From NCBI GenBank assembly GCA_003490025.1, contig DNJC01000116.1:1-64000 (forward strand): 64,000 nucleotides of DNA, read 5' to 3'. How positions within the stretch are numbered: position 1 is the first letter of the stretch; each line of letters starts with the position of its first letter. The position numbers and the translations under genes were made by a program. A model generated the notes under the pieces. It was not told the origin of the DNA and did no database searches. It was given only the letters and a program-made list of their open reading frames with translations. Origin of the DNA: Geobacter sp. Its GTDB lineage: Bacteria; Desulfobacterota; Desulfuromonadia; Geobacterales; Geobacteraceae. This document shows positions 27,250 to 35,402 of the stretch, piece by piece.

Positions 27250-28734
27250 TCAGGCGAAGCGGTAGCCGTCCCCGGCGGAGAGGGGAGGCTCGGCTGCGCC
27301 GGTTTCCTCCTCCCCCTCTTCCCTGCCGTTTTCTCCCAGTCCGAACTTCTTCATCCGGTAGCGGAGCGTGTCGCGGCTGGTCTTCAGGTACTTGGCCGCC
27401 TTGGTCTGGTTGTTCCCCGACTTCTTCAGGGCGAGCTGGATGATCAGCTTCTCCAGCTCCTCCAGGGAGATCCCCTCCGGGGGGAGCAGGATGTGCTCGC
27501 CGGAGAGGTCCGAGGAGCCGTTTTGATGCAGCGTCCGGCTCACCTCGCCGCGGGACTGGGTGATCTCGGCGGAGAGGTGCTGCGACCCGAGCGTCTTCTC
27601 CTGCTCCAGCATCATCAGCCTCTCGATGCAGTTTCTCAGCTCCCGCACGTTCCCCGGCCAGTCGTACGTCATCAGGTACTCGAGCGCCTCGGGAGAGGTG
27701 TCCTCCACGCTCCTGCCGTACTCGTCGTTCAACGTCTTGATGAAGTACTGCACCAGCGCCGGGATATCCTCCTTGCGCTCCCTGAGCGGCGGAAGGGCGA
27801 TGTTCATCACGTTCAGGCGGAAGAAGAGGTCGGAGCGGAATTTCCCCTCCTTGACCATCTTGGGGAGGTTCTGGTGCGTCGCCGTGATGATCCTCACGTT
27901 CGCCTCCACGTCGTCCTGCCCCCCCAGGCGCCTGAAGCGCTTGCTCTCGATCACCTTGAGGATCTTCGCCTGCATCAGGAAGGGCATGTCGCCGATCTCG
28001 TCCAGGAAGACCGATCCCCCCTCGGCCATCTCGAAGACCCCCTTGTGCCTCTTGGAGGCGTCCGTGTAGGCCCCCTTCTCGTGGCCGAAGAGCTCGTTCT
28101 CCAAGAGGTTCTCCGGGATCGCGGCGCAGTTCACCTCGATGAACGGGGCCTCGGCGCGGGCGGAGTGCATGTGCAGCGCGCGGGCCACCAGCTCCTTACC
28201 GGTGCCGCTCTCCCCGGTGACCAGCACCGTCTTCGCGTCGGCGTCGGCGCAGATCTTGATCATCTTGAAGACCTCGATCATCTTCTGGGAGTTCCCCACC
28301 AGCTTGTCCTGGTCCGACTTCTTCCTCAGTTCCCCGCGGAAGTAGTCCACCTCCTTCTTGAGCTGGGTCTTCTCGAAGGCCTTGTTCACCACGTGCTTCA
28401 CCGCGTCGAGGTTGAACGGCTTGCCGAAGTAGTCCTCGGCCCCCTCCTGCAGCGCCAGCACGGCGGAGTCGGCGTGGGCGTAGGCGGTGATCATGATCAC
28501 GTAGAGATCCTCGTTGGCCGCCTTGAACCGCTTCAGAAGCTCCAGGCCGTTCACGTCCGGGAGGCAGACGTCCAGGAGCACCAGCTTGGGGCGGAACTCC
28601 TCGAACTTCTGGATCGCCTCGCTGCCGGAGGCCGCCGTCTCCACATCGTACCCCTCCTTCTTCAACATGGTGGCGAGCGACCAGGAGATCAGCTTTTCAT
28701 CATCAACGACCAGGATGCGGTTCTTGTTCACCAT
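27250..28734 (-). CDS. NtrC-family sigma-54 activator (response regulator)
   Basis: 494 residues from the ATG at 28734, chosen because SD AAGGGA precedes it and the receiver begins at once (MVNKNRILVVDDEK). Receiver domain 1-125 with Asp in LVLLDVCLPDVNG. Central AAA+ sigma-54 interaction domain about 145-385, with Walker A GESGTGKE, the sigma-54-contacting loop as GAYTDA, and Walker B SVFLDEIGD. Fis-type helix-turn-helix at about 440-480 (NNQTKAAKYLKTSRDTLRYRM). It activates sigma-54 promoters on phosphorylation. The partner kinase is probably 29693-31705 on the divergent side. Five sigma-54 promoters with a common palindrome occur in this window, and this is the only sigma-54 activator seen in it. 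Confidence 0.93.
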   Translation of the reverse strand: MVNKNRILVVDDEKLISWSLATMLKKEGYDVETAASGSEAIQKFEEFRPKLVLLDVCLPDVNGLELLKRFKAANEDLYVIMITAYAHADSAVLALQEGAEDYFGKPFNLDAVKHVVNKAFEKTQLKKEVDYFRGELRKKSDQDKLVGNSQKMIEVFKMIKICADADAKTVLVTGESGTGKELVARALHMHSARAEAPFIEVNCAAIPENLLENELFGHEKGAYTDASKRHKGVFEMAEGGSVFLDEIGDMPFLMQAKILKVIESKRFRRLGGQDDVEANVRIITATHQNLPKMVKEGKFRSDLFFRLNVMNIALPPLRERKEDIPALVQYFIKTLNDEYGRSVEDTSPEALEYLMTYDWPGNVRELRNCIERLMMLEQEKTLGSQHLSAEITQSRGEVSRTLHQNGSSDLSGEHILLPPEGISLEELEKLIIQLALKKSGNNQTKAAKYLKTSRDTLRYRMKKFGLGENGREEGEEETGAAEPPLSAGDGYRFA

Positions 28735-28849
28735 TTGTTGTCCCTTCGCCAGCGTTCGTTTTGAGAAGATCTTCGTGGGTGCTCCCGCTTCGTCCCGCGA
28801 GAACGGTAAGCGGTTTGACTGCAGGTAAGGGTCATATCGCGCAGCGCCT

Positions 28850-29024
28850 GTGGGTGAAATGACCCACTTTTGCCGGGCACCCCCTCCGGGAAGGCGCCAT
28901 TTCCCCGCGGAACCGGCCCCTGATGAGCCGGAAATTCCCGCACTGTATACCGGTGATTCGCAGACACGGCGCGGTTTCCGGGGCGGCGTCGACCCCGCCC
29001 CGGCCCCGTCAGGGGTGAAAACCC
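28850..29024. promoter_or_regulatory. Candidate activator sites between NtrC-type regulator and Sel1/kinase operon
   Basis: GTGGGTGAAATGACCCAC (28850-28867) is a palindrome, and AGGGGTGAAAACCC (29011-29024) matches the core found upstream of the cytochromes. The second lies about 125 bp upstream of the sigma-54 promoter at 29138. No gene is supported in 28735-29197. Confidence 0.5.
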
Positions 29025-29137
29025 GCACTGACGGGCGCTGCCGGCGGCGCACCGGGGGCGCAAAGGGTGTAGCACGATGCGTGCCGCAACCCTCCCGTGT
29101 CCGGGGCTGCGCGCCCCCCGCTTTTGCGCCCCCGGTC

Positions 29138-29153
29138 TGGCAAGGTACTTGCT
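29138..29153 (+). promoter_or_regulatory. Sigma-54 (-24/-12) promoter of the Sel1/histidine kinase operon
   Basis: TGGCAAGGTACTTGCT matches TGGCACGnnnnTTGCW with GG and GC 12 nt apart. The predicted start is near 29164, giving a leader of about 34 nt. Confidence 0.72.
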
Positions 29154-29197
29154 AGGCGAAAGGGGTCTCGCAACGCATGAGCTTATCCGGAGGATCG

Positions 29198-29686
29198 ATG
29201 AAGAAGATAGATATGTTGGCGGCAACGGGGGCCGTTCTCCTCGCGCTCGCGCTTCCCGCGTGGGGCTTCAACGGCGTCGATTTCGAGGCGATCAGGAAAC
29301 AGGCGGAGACGGGGGACCCGGAGGCCCAGTCGAGGCTCGGCGTCCTCTACGCCTCCGGCCTCGGCACCGCGATGGACAAGGAGGCGGCGGTACGCTGGTA
29401 CTCGAAGTCGGCGCAGCAGGGGTACCCGGTCGGGCAGTACAACCTGGCCTTCATGTACCTGCGGGGGGAGGGGGTCGGCGAGGATTACGCCAAGGCGCAG
29501 AAGCTGATGCGCGCCGCGGCGGAGAAGGGGATGGCCGCCGCCGAGTACGACCTGGGGATGATGTACCTCATGGGGGTGGGGGTCGCCGAGGACCGCGCCC
29601 AGGGGGAGAAGTGGCTCAGGAAGTCGGCTGACCAGGGGTACCGCGAGGCGCAGAAGATGCTCAAGAAGCTGGAGCAGGAAGGGTAG
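29198..29686 (+). CDS. Exported Sel1-repeat protein
   Basis: 162 residues from the ATG at 29198, chosen for SD GGAGGA and the signal peptide that follows (MLAATGAVLLALALPAWG); an ATG at 29177 is possible. The mature protein is three to four Sel1/TPR-like helical repeats (DPEAQSRLGVLYASGLGTA; YPVGQYNLAFMYLRGEGVG; MAAAEYDLGMMYLMGVGVA). Sel1 repeats bind proteins and often act in signalling or envelope assembly. It is co-transcribed with the histidine kinase 7 nt downstream from a sigma-54 promoter, so it may be a periplasmic signal-modulating partner; that is inference. Confidence 0.85.
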   Translation: MKKIDMLAATGAVLLALALPAWGFNGVDFEAIRKQAETGDPEAQSRLGVLYASGLGTAMDKEAAVRWYSKSAQQGYPVGQYNLAFMYLRGEGVGEDYAKAQKLMRAAAEKGMAAAEYDLGMMYLMGVGVAEDRAQGEKWLRKSADQGYREAQKMLKKLEQEG

Positions 29687-29692
29687 AACTAC

Positions 29693-31705
29693 ATGTCCAA
29701 TTACCAGACAAACCAGGAGCAGCACTCCTGCCTCCCGCTCGCCGGGCGGAGCTTCGACGGCGACCTGTTCCAGGGGGACGACGCCGAGAGCCGCCAGTGC
29801 CTGGCCGCCATCCTGGCGACCGCGCAGGTCGGCATCCTCGTCATCGACGCCGAGAGCCACGTCATCGTGGAGGCGAACCCCAAGGCGGTCGAGGTGATCG
29901 GCGTCACCAGGGACGAGATCCTCGGCTCGGTCTGCCACCGCTTCATCTGCGTCTCGCAGATCGGGCAATGTCCGATCACCGACCTTGGGCAGTGCATCGA
30001 CTGCGGGGAGCGGCAGCTGATCACGGCCCGGGGGGATTACGTCACCGTGGTGAAGACGGTGGCCCAGATAACCATCAAGGGGCGCCCGCACCTCGTGGAG
30101 AGCTTCCTCGACATCTCGGATCGCAAAAGGACCGAGGAGGCGCTCAGGGAGAGCGAGGAGCGCTGCCGCGACATCCTGGACAACGCCAACGACCTGATCC
30201 AGAGCGTCGACGTGAACGGCTCGTTCATCTACGTGAACCGGGCCTGGAAGTCGACCCTGGGGTACAGCGACCAGGAGATCGCCTCGATGAAGGTGTTCGA
30301 CATCATCACGCCGGCCTGCCGGGACCACTGCGGCCTCCTGTTCCAGCAGATCATGAAGGGGGTGGTGGTTCCCCGGGTCGAGGTGCAGTTCCTGGCGCGC
30401 GACGGACGGACCGTGGTGCTGGAGGGGAGCATCAACTGCAGTTTCGTGGACGGAACCCCCTCCGTCACCCGCGGCATCTTCAGGGACATGACCGAGAGGA
30501 ACCGGATGGAGCGGGAGCTTTCGCAAAGCGAGGAGCGCTACCGGCAGCTGGTCGAGCACGCGCCCGAGGCTATCGTGGTGCACAGCCAGGGGAAGTTCCT
30601 GTACGTGAACAACGAGGCGGTCCGCCTCTTCGGCGCCGAGAGCCGCGACCAGCTCCTGGGGACCCCGATCGTCAACGTGATCCACCCCGACTACCGCGAC
30701 ATGGTCCGGGGGAGGATGCGGGAGCTGGAGACCCCGAACACGGTGGTGCCCACGATGGAGATGAAGGTGATGCGCCTGGACGGCGGCGTCATCGACGTGG
30801 AGAGCGTGGGGACCAGCATCTCCCTGAACGGAGAGCCGGCGATCCAGGTGGTGGTGCGCGACACCACCCAGAGAAAGCTCCTGGAGGCGGAGCGGGAGCA
30901 GTGGCAAAAGAAGCTCGAACTGAAGGTGGAGGAGAAGACCCGGCACCTGAAGGAGGCCCAGGCGAAGCTGATCCAGTCGGAGAAGATGGTGACCCTGGGC
31001 GAGGTGGTCTCGGGGGCTTCGCACGAGCTGAACAACCCGCTGGCCGGCATACTCTCCGCCATCCAGCTCCTGCGCAGCTCGGCGCTGAACCAGCCGATAC
31101 TGCCGGAGCTCATGGACGGCATCGACGTCCTGGAGAGCATCGAGAGCGCGGCGATACGCTGCCAGAGCATCGTGGAGGACCTGATCCGCTTCTCCACGCA
31201 GACCAGGTGCAACTTCGCCCAGATGGACCTGAACGAGCTTTTGAGGGACTCCCTCGAGGTGATGGCGGAGGAGTTCGTCCGCGCCCAGATCAGGGTGGAG
31301 TGGCGCATCGACCCCGAGCTCCCGGCCATAGAGGGGGACTTCGTCAAGCTCCTCGAGGTCTTCACCAACATCCTGCAGAATTCCAAGAACGCGCTCCCGG
31401 ACCAGGGGCTCGTGGAGGTGAGCACCAGGCACCTGAAGAAGTACGGGGAGACGCAGCAGGTGATCGTCAGCATCAGGGACACCGGGTGCGGCATCCCGTC
31501 GCCGAACCTCTCCAAGATCTTCGACCCCTTCTTCACCACCAAGCCGGTCGGGAAGGGGCCGGGGCTCGGGCTCACGGTGAGCTACGGCATCATCAAGCGT
31601 CACGGCGGCGACATCGACGTCAGGAGCACGGTCGGCAAGGGGACCGAGGTGGTCGTGACGCTCCCGGTCAGGCAGCCCGAAAAACAGGGGAGCGCGCCGG
31701 CCTGA
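29693..31705 (+). CDS. Cytoplasmic multi-PAS sensor histidine kinase
   Basis: 670 residues, with three PAS domains (about 35-145, 155-270 and 280-400), a coiled-coil (EQWQKKLELKVEEKTRHLKE), a HisKA domain with the phospho-acceptor in SGASHELNNPLAG and an HATPase_c domain (NILQNSKNALPD; DTGCGIP; GLGLTVSYGIIKRHGG). No membrane helix. The first PAS holds five Cys and one His within about 30 residues (VCHRFICVSQIGQCP, QCIDCGE), suggesting an Fe-S or other redox cofactor; this is inference. It most likely phosphorylates the divergent NtrC-type regulator (27250-28734). It follows the Sel1 gene by 7 nt. Confidence 0.9.
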   Translation: MSNYQTNQEQHSCLPLAGRSFDGDLFQGDDAESRQCLAAILATAQVGILVIDAESHVIVEANPKAVEVIGVTRDEILGSVCHRFICVSQIGQCPITDLGQCIDCGERQLITARGDYVTVVKTVAQITIKGRPHLVESFLDISDRKRTEEALRESEERCRDILDNANDLIQSVDVNGSFIYVNRAWKSTLGYSDQEIASMKVFDIITPACRDHCGLLFQQIMKGVVVPRVEVQFLARDGRTVVLEGSINCSFVDGTPSVTRGIFRDMTERNRMERELSQSEERYRQLVEHAPEAIVVHSQGKFLYVNNEAVRLFGAESRDQLLGTPIVNVIHPDYRDMVRGRMRELETPNTVVPTMEMKVMRLDGGVIDVESVGTSISLNGEPAIQVVVRDTTQRKLLEAEREQWQKKLELKVEEKTRHLKEAQAKLIQSEKMVTLGEVVSGASHELNNPLAGILSAIQLLRSSALNQPILPELMDGIDVLESIESAAIRCQSIVEDLIRFSTQTRCNFAQMDLNELLRDSLEVMAEEFVRAQIRVEWRIDPELPAIEGDFVKLLEVFTNILQNSKNALPDQGLVEVSTRHLKKYGETQQVIVSIRDTGCGIPSPNLSKIFDPFFTTKPVGKGPGLGLTVSYGIIKRHGGDIDVRSTVGKGTEVVVTLPVRQPEKQGSAPA

Positions 31706-31728
31706 GGCGGCGAAAGGGCGATTTCGTT

Positions 31729-31757
31729 TGACTTTCGTCGCAGCTTCTGGTTAAACG
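31729..31757 (+). promoter_or_regulatory. Sigma-70-like promoter of the riboswitch transcript
   Basis: TTGACT (31729-31734), 17 bp, TTAAAC (31752-31757). Transcription would start near 31765 and run through the GEMM-I aptamer. Confidence 0.5.
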
Positions 31758-31840
31758 TCTATCGACGGCAGGCGGCAAGAGCGCCGGCCGCCGGGGACGG
31801 CGCGTGGCGCGCATGGCGCGCGGCGGCGGCGCCCGGAACA

Positions 31841-31927
31841 TACGATAGACGATAATACTAAACCATCCGCGAGGATGGGGCGGAAAGCCTACAGGGTCTC
31901 ACCGAGACAGCCGGGTTGCCGAAATAT
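31841..31927 (+). ncRNA. GEMM-I riboswitch (cyclic dinucleotide aptamer)
   Basis: The conserved core is visible: CTAAACC, the P2 hairpin CCATCC-GCGA-GGATGG, then GGCGGAAAGCC, a P3 hairpin GGTCTC / GAGAC, and the closing CCGGGTTGCCGAA. GEMM-I aptamers bind c-di-GMP. A Geobacter subset (GEMM-Ib) prefers 3',3'-cGAMP and has A in place of G at a key J1/2 position. Here the segment before AAACC is GATAATACT, without the GGG run of the c-di-GMP type, so cGAMP is possible. The terminator at 31912-31964 shares the 3' side of the aptamer, so ligand binding should favour read-through. The target gene is a GGDEF-EAL protein. Confidence 0.85.
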
Positions 31928-31964
31928 CTTCCCTTGGAGAGATACCGGCAGCCCGTTTTTTTTT
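31912..31964 (+). terminator. Expression-platform terminator of the riboswitch
   Basis: Long stem GGGTTGCCG...CGGCAGCCC with inner ATCTTCC/GGAGAGAT pairing and nine T residues. Its 5' strand is the closing strand of the aptamer, so the two structures are mutually exclusive (ON switch). Confidence 0.85.
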
Positions 31965-32073
31965 GCCCGCCTCCCGTATCCTTCCCCCCCGCGCCGCCGC
32001 AAAAGGGGCGCAACCGTCAACGCGAATCCAGTATCATGCCGGGGTCCTTGAGGCTTGGGCAGGAGTTTTCCCT

Positions 32074-33870
32074 ATGCACACGACGGCCGCCGCGATAGAA
32101 AGGGCGCTGCAGCTAAAAGAAGGACTCGAACCGGGCATGACCGAGCTTCAGCAGGACGAGGACCGCCTCCGGATGCTGAAGGAGGCCATCGACTCCCTCC
32201 CCATTTCCGCCGGGATCACCATCAGCAACCTCGACGGCAAGATCGTCTACGCCAACGACGCCGAGTGCGAGATGCACGGCTACCAGCCCGGGGAACTCCT
32301 GGGGCGGGACGCCCGCATCCTGGCGCCCCCTCCGGGCGGCCCCCCCGCGCCCCGCCTGGACCCCGCCCGCATCGGCCTTTGGAAGCGCGAATGCCTGAAC
32401 GTCCGCAAGGACGGCGCCGAGTTCCCGGTGCAGCTCACCTCGACGCCGATCAGAAGCGCCGGCGGGCGCTGCCTCGGGGTGATCACCGCCAGCGAGGACA
32501 TCACCCACCGGAAGGACTGCGAGAGGCGGATCGAGCATCTCGCCTACTACGACACCACCACGCACCTGCCGAACCGGACGCTCCTCATGGACCGGCTGCA
32601 CCAGGCGCTCGCCCTGGCCAGGCGCGAGAGGCGCACGCTGGCGTTGCTCTTTCTCGACCTGGACAACTTCAAGGACCTGAACAACACGCGCGGCCACGAG
32701 GTGGGGGACAAGTTCCTGCAGGAGGTGGCGAGGCGCCTTTCCGGCGCCGTCTGCGGCTCCGACACGCTGGCGAGGCTGGGCGGGGACGAGTTCGTCGTCG
32801 TGGTCAACAGCGAGGAGAAAGCGGCCGCGGCGGTGGCCGAGCGGCTGCAGGCGCTCTTCGGGGAGCCGTTTCTGATCGACGGGGAGGAGATCTACGGGAG
32901 CACCAGTATCGGCATCGCCCTCTACCCGGGGGACGGCTGCGACGTGGAGACGCTCTTTCGCTGCGCCGACGCCGCCATGTACCAGGCCAAGAGCCATGGG
33001 AAGGGGGGGTACCAGTTCTTCTCCCGCGAGATGAACCAGAGCAACATGCGCCGCGTGGCGCTGGAGAACGGCATGCGCCAGGGGCTCGCCCGCGGGGAGT
33101 TCTTCCTGCACTACCAGCCCCAGTGGGAGCTGGAGAACTCGACGACCACCGGGGCGGAGGCGCTCCTGCGCTGGGAGAGCGCCGAGTTCGGGACCGTTTG
33201 CCCCGACGAGTTCATCCCGATCGCCGAATCGTCGGGGTTCATCTTCGAGCTGGGGGAGATGGTGCTGCGCGAGGCGTGCCTCATGGCCGCCGGGTGGGGC
33301 GAGGCGTGCCGCGACCTGAAGGTGGCGGTGAACATCTCCGGCCGGCAGTTCAGGCAGCCGGACTTCCTGCAGACGGTGGCGCGCATCGTGGCCGAGACCG
33401 GGGTCCGTCCCTCGTCGCTGGAGCTGGAGTTCACCGAGAGCGTCATCATGGAGAGGGCGGATAATAACATCGACTCGCTGCAGGCGCTGAAGAGGATGGG
33501 GGTGAGGCTCAGCATCGACGACTTCGGGACGGGCTACTCCTCGCTCAACTACCTGAAGCACTTCCCGATCGACGCCATCAAGATCGACCGCTCCTTCATC
33601 GCGGAGGTGACCAACGGCGACGACGCGGCCATCGCCGACGCGATCATCTCCATGGCGCACAGCCTGAAGCTCAGGGTGGTGGCGGAAGGGGTCGAAAATG
33701 CCGCCCAGCTCGACTTCCTGTCGGAGAGGAGATGCGACGAGGCGCAGGGGTACTACTTCGCCAGGCCGATGCCGGCCCCGGATTTCAAGGCCTTCCTGCG
33801 CGAGCGCGTCGGGGAAGGTGCGAGGCCCCCTGGGGGGCAGCTCGCGAAGGGTAGCTCGCGGCCCCGATGA
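32074..33870 (+). CDS. PAS-GGDEF-EAL cyclic-di-GMP signalling protein
   Basis: 598 residues from the ATG at 32074 (SD AGGAG). Order: short helical N-terminus, PAS about 35-155, GGDEF about 165-325 and EAL about 345-585. The GGDEF domain has an intact RLGGDEF motif, and the residue equivalent to PleD Asp344 is Asp (GHEVGD), so it looks like a c-di-GMP rather than a hybrid cGAMP (Hypr) synthase. The EAL domain has EALLRW, LEFTESV and DDFGTGYSSLNYL, so phosphodiesterase activity is likely too. No membrane segment. Its mRNA carries a cyclic-dinucleotide riboswitch, so its level would respond to the kind of signal it makes or degrades. Confidence 0.92.
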   Translation: MHTTAAAIERALQLKEGLEPGMTELQQDEDRLRMLKEAIDSLPISAGITISNLDGKIVYANDAECEMHGYQPGELLGRDARILAPPPGGPPAPRLDPARIGLWKRECLNVRKDGAEFPVQLTSTPIRSAGGRCLGVITASEDITHRKDCERRIEHLAYYDTTTHLPNRTLLMDRLHQALALARRERRTLALLFLDLDNFKDLNNTRGHEVGDKFLQEVARRLSGAVCGSDTLARLGGDEFVVVVNSEEKAAAAVAERLQALFGEPFLIDGEEIYGSTSIGIALYPGDGCDVETLFRCADAAMYQAKSHGKGGYQFFSREMNQSNMRRVALENGMRQGLARGEFFLHYQPQWELENSTTTGAEALLRWESAEFGTVCPDEFIPIAESSGFIFELGEMVLREACLMAAGWGEACRDLKVAVNISGRQFRQPDFLQTVARIVAETGVRPSSLELEFTESVIMERADNNIDSLQALKRMGVRLSIDDFGTGYSSLNYLKHFPIDAIKIDRSFIAEVTNGDDAAIADAIISMAHSLKLRVVAEGVENAAQLDFLSERRCDEAQGYYFARPMPAPDFKAFLRERVGEGARPPGGQLAKGSSRPR

Positions 33871-33919
33871 GGGGCGCAGCGAAAAAGGGCACCGGCCGAG
33901 CCGGTGCAAGGAGACGACC

Positions 33920-34531
33920 ATGATGGTTCGGAAAAATCTGGTTCTGGCGGTCCTGCTGCAGGTCGCGGCGCTGCCGGTCCTGAACGCGAACGCCGGCAAC
34001 GTCGGCGTCGACCTCAACATACGGATTGGCGGGGAGCCCCGCCCGGTCATCGTCACGCAGCCCCCCCCGGCATACGCTCCGGCGCCGGAGTACGTCGACG
34101 AGGTGGAGGAAGAGGTCGAATTCATCTACCCGGAGCCGCTCGGTTTCTACGTCGCCGTCGGGGTTCCGTACGACCTCTTCTTCATGAACAGCCGCTACTA
34201 CATGGTCCGCGACGGGCGCTGGTTCCGGTCGCCGAGCAGCCGCGGCGGCTGGGCGCCGGTCAGGTACCGTGAACTCCCTCCCCCCTTGAGGAGGCACAGG
34301 CTGGAGCGGATCAGGGAGTACCGGGCCAGGGAGTACGACGTCTACCGGCACGACCGCGAGCACTACCGCGGCAGGCACCGCGCCGACAAGGGGTACTGGA
34401 AGGCCGCCCGCCGAGAGGAGCACAGGGCGGAGAAGCAAGAGCGCCGCGAGGAAAAGCGTTTCGAGAAGGAGCAGCGGCACGAGGAAAAACGTTTCGAGAA
34501 GGAGCATCGGCGCGAGCGCGGCCGCGACTAG
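33920..34531 (+). CDS. Exported protein with charged helical tail, function unknown
   Basis: 203 residues. Start MMVRKN chosen by SD AAGGAG 6 nt upstream. Signal peptide to about residue 25 (NANA-GNVGVD). A Pro-rich segment (PPPAYAPAPEYVDE) precedes a small aromatic domain (GFYVAVGVPYDLFFMNSRYY; MVRDGRWFRSP), of the type seen in exported YXWGxW-like envelope proteins. The C-terminal 80 residues are Arg/Glu/Lys-rich with a tandem repeat EEKRFEKEQRH / EEKRFEKEHRR. No family name can be given. The high charge suggests binding to nucleic acid, polysaccharide or metal in the envelope. Confidence 0.75.
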   Translation: MMVRKNLVLAVLLQVAALPVLNANAGNVGVDLNIRIGGEPRPVIVTQPPPAYAPAPEYVDEVEEEVEFIYPEPLGFYVAVGVPYDLFFMNSRYYMVRDGRWFRSPSSRGGWAPVRYRELPPPLRRHRLERIREYRAREYDVYRHDREHYRGRHRADKGYWKAARREEHRAEKQERREEKRFEKEQRHEEKRFEKEHRRERGRD

Positions 34532-34583
34532 CCGCCCGTTTTCCTGATCGGACGACCTTCCGGCCCTCGCTCCCACTTCCCCC

Positions 34584-34620
34584 TACCCTCCCCTCCGGGG
34601 GCGGGGACCGCTTCGTAAAG
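34584..34620 (+). repeat. Partial copy of the 80-bp dispersed repeat
   Basis: CTCCGGGGGCGGGGACCGCT and a short flank match the first half of the repeat at 22362-22440. It lies between the exported protein and tag. Confidence 0.75.
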
Positions 34621-34638
34621 GACAAAACAGGAGAACCA

Positions 34639-35214
34639 ATGGAAGAAAGAGCCGTCAGCCGTTGCAGCTGGGCCGGGAGCGACCCGCTCTACCTCTCCTA
34701 CCACGACCGCGAGTGGGGGGTGCCGGTGCACGACGACCGGCTCCTCTTCGAGTTCCTGACACTGGAAGGGGCGCAGGCCGGGCTTTCCTGGATCACCATC
34801 CTGAGAAAACGCGAGGGGTACCGGCGCGCCTTCGACGGGTTCGACCCGGAACAGGTGGCGCGCTTCTCCCCCGAGCGGCTGCTGCAGCTGATGGGCGACC
34901 CGTCCATCGTGCGCAACCGCCTGAAGATCGAGTCCACCGTCGGCAACGCCCGCGCCCTGCTGTCGCTGCGGGAGGAGTTCGGCTCCTTCGACGCCTACCT
35001 CTGGCGCTTCGTCGACGGCGCCCCGATCCAGAACGCCTGGCCCGGCACGGGCGAGATTCCCGCCTCCACCCCGCTCTCCGATCTCCTCAGCCGCGACCTC
35101 AAGCGCCGCGGCTTCCGCTTCGTCGGGAGCACCATCTGCTACGCCTTCATGCAGGCGGTCGGCATGGTCAACGACCACGCCGTCGACTGCTTCCGCTGGA
35201 AGGAACTCCGCTGA
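34639..35214 (+). CDS. tag: DNA-3-methyladenine glycosylase I
   Basis: 191 residues, the normal length for Tag. It removes 3-methyladenine from alkylated DNA as the first step of base excision repair. Family signatures: RCSWAGSDPLYLSYHDREWG at the N-terminus with zinc-ligand Cys and His; the aromatic, acidic base pocket (FEFLTLEGAQAGLSW); RNRLKIEST; and the C-terminal KRRGFRFVGSTICYAFMQA followed by NDHAVDCFR with the second His/Cys zinc pair. SD AGGAGA precedes the ATG. It stands alone between repeat DNA and pyk. Confidence 0.95.
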   Translation: MEERAVSRCSWAGSDPLYLSYHDREWGVPVHDDRLLFEFLTLEGAQAGLSWITILRKREGYRRAFDGFDPEQVARFSPERLLQLMGDPSIVRNRLKIESTVGNARALLSLREEFGSFDAYLWRFVDGAPIQNAWPGTGEIPASTPLSDLLSRDLKRRGFRFVGSTICYAFMQAVGMVNDHAVDCFRWKELR

Positions 35215-35402
35215 GGGGATCCCCCGCCGCCGGAAAAAATCGCCCCCGATTGCATCCCGCAATAATTTCAGGTAATTTGTAGTGTCGGCAGTTCGGTTTC
35301 CGCCGCACGCGCCCGTCTGGAGGAGGGACGCAAGCAAAAAGAGAGCGGGGGATCGCCTGACCGAAGCGCCAACGTCTCGCGTCCGCCCCCCGAGGAGAGC
35401 AC

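Noticed and set aside
32074..33870. Hypr (cGAMP-producing) GGDEF domain
   Set aside because: The specificity residue is Asp (GHEVGD), as in c-di-GMP synthases; the same is true of the second GGDEF protein at 54594-55664.
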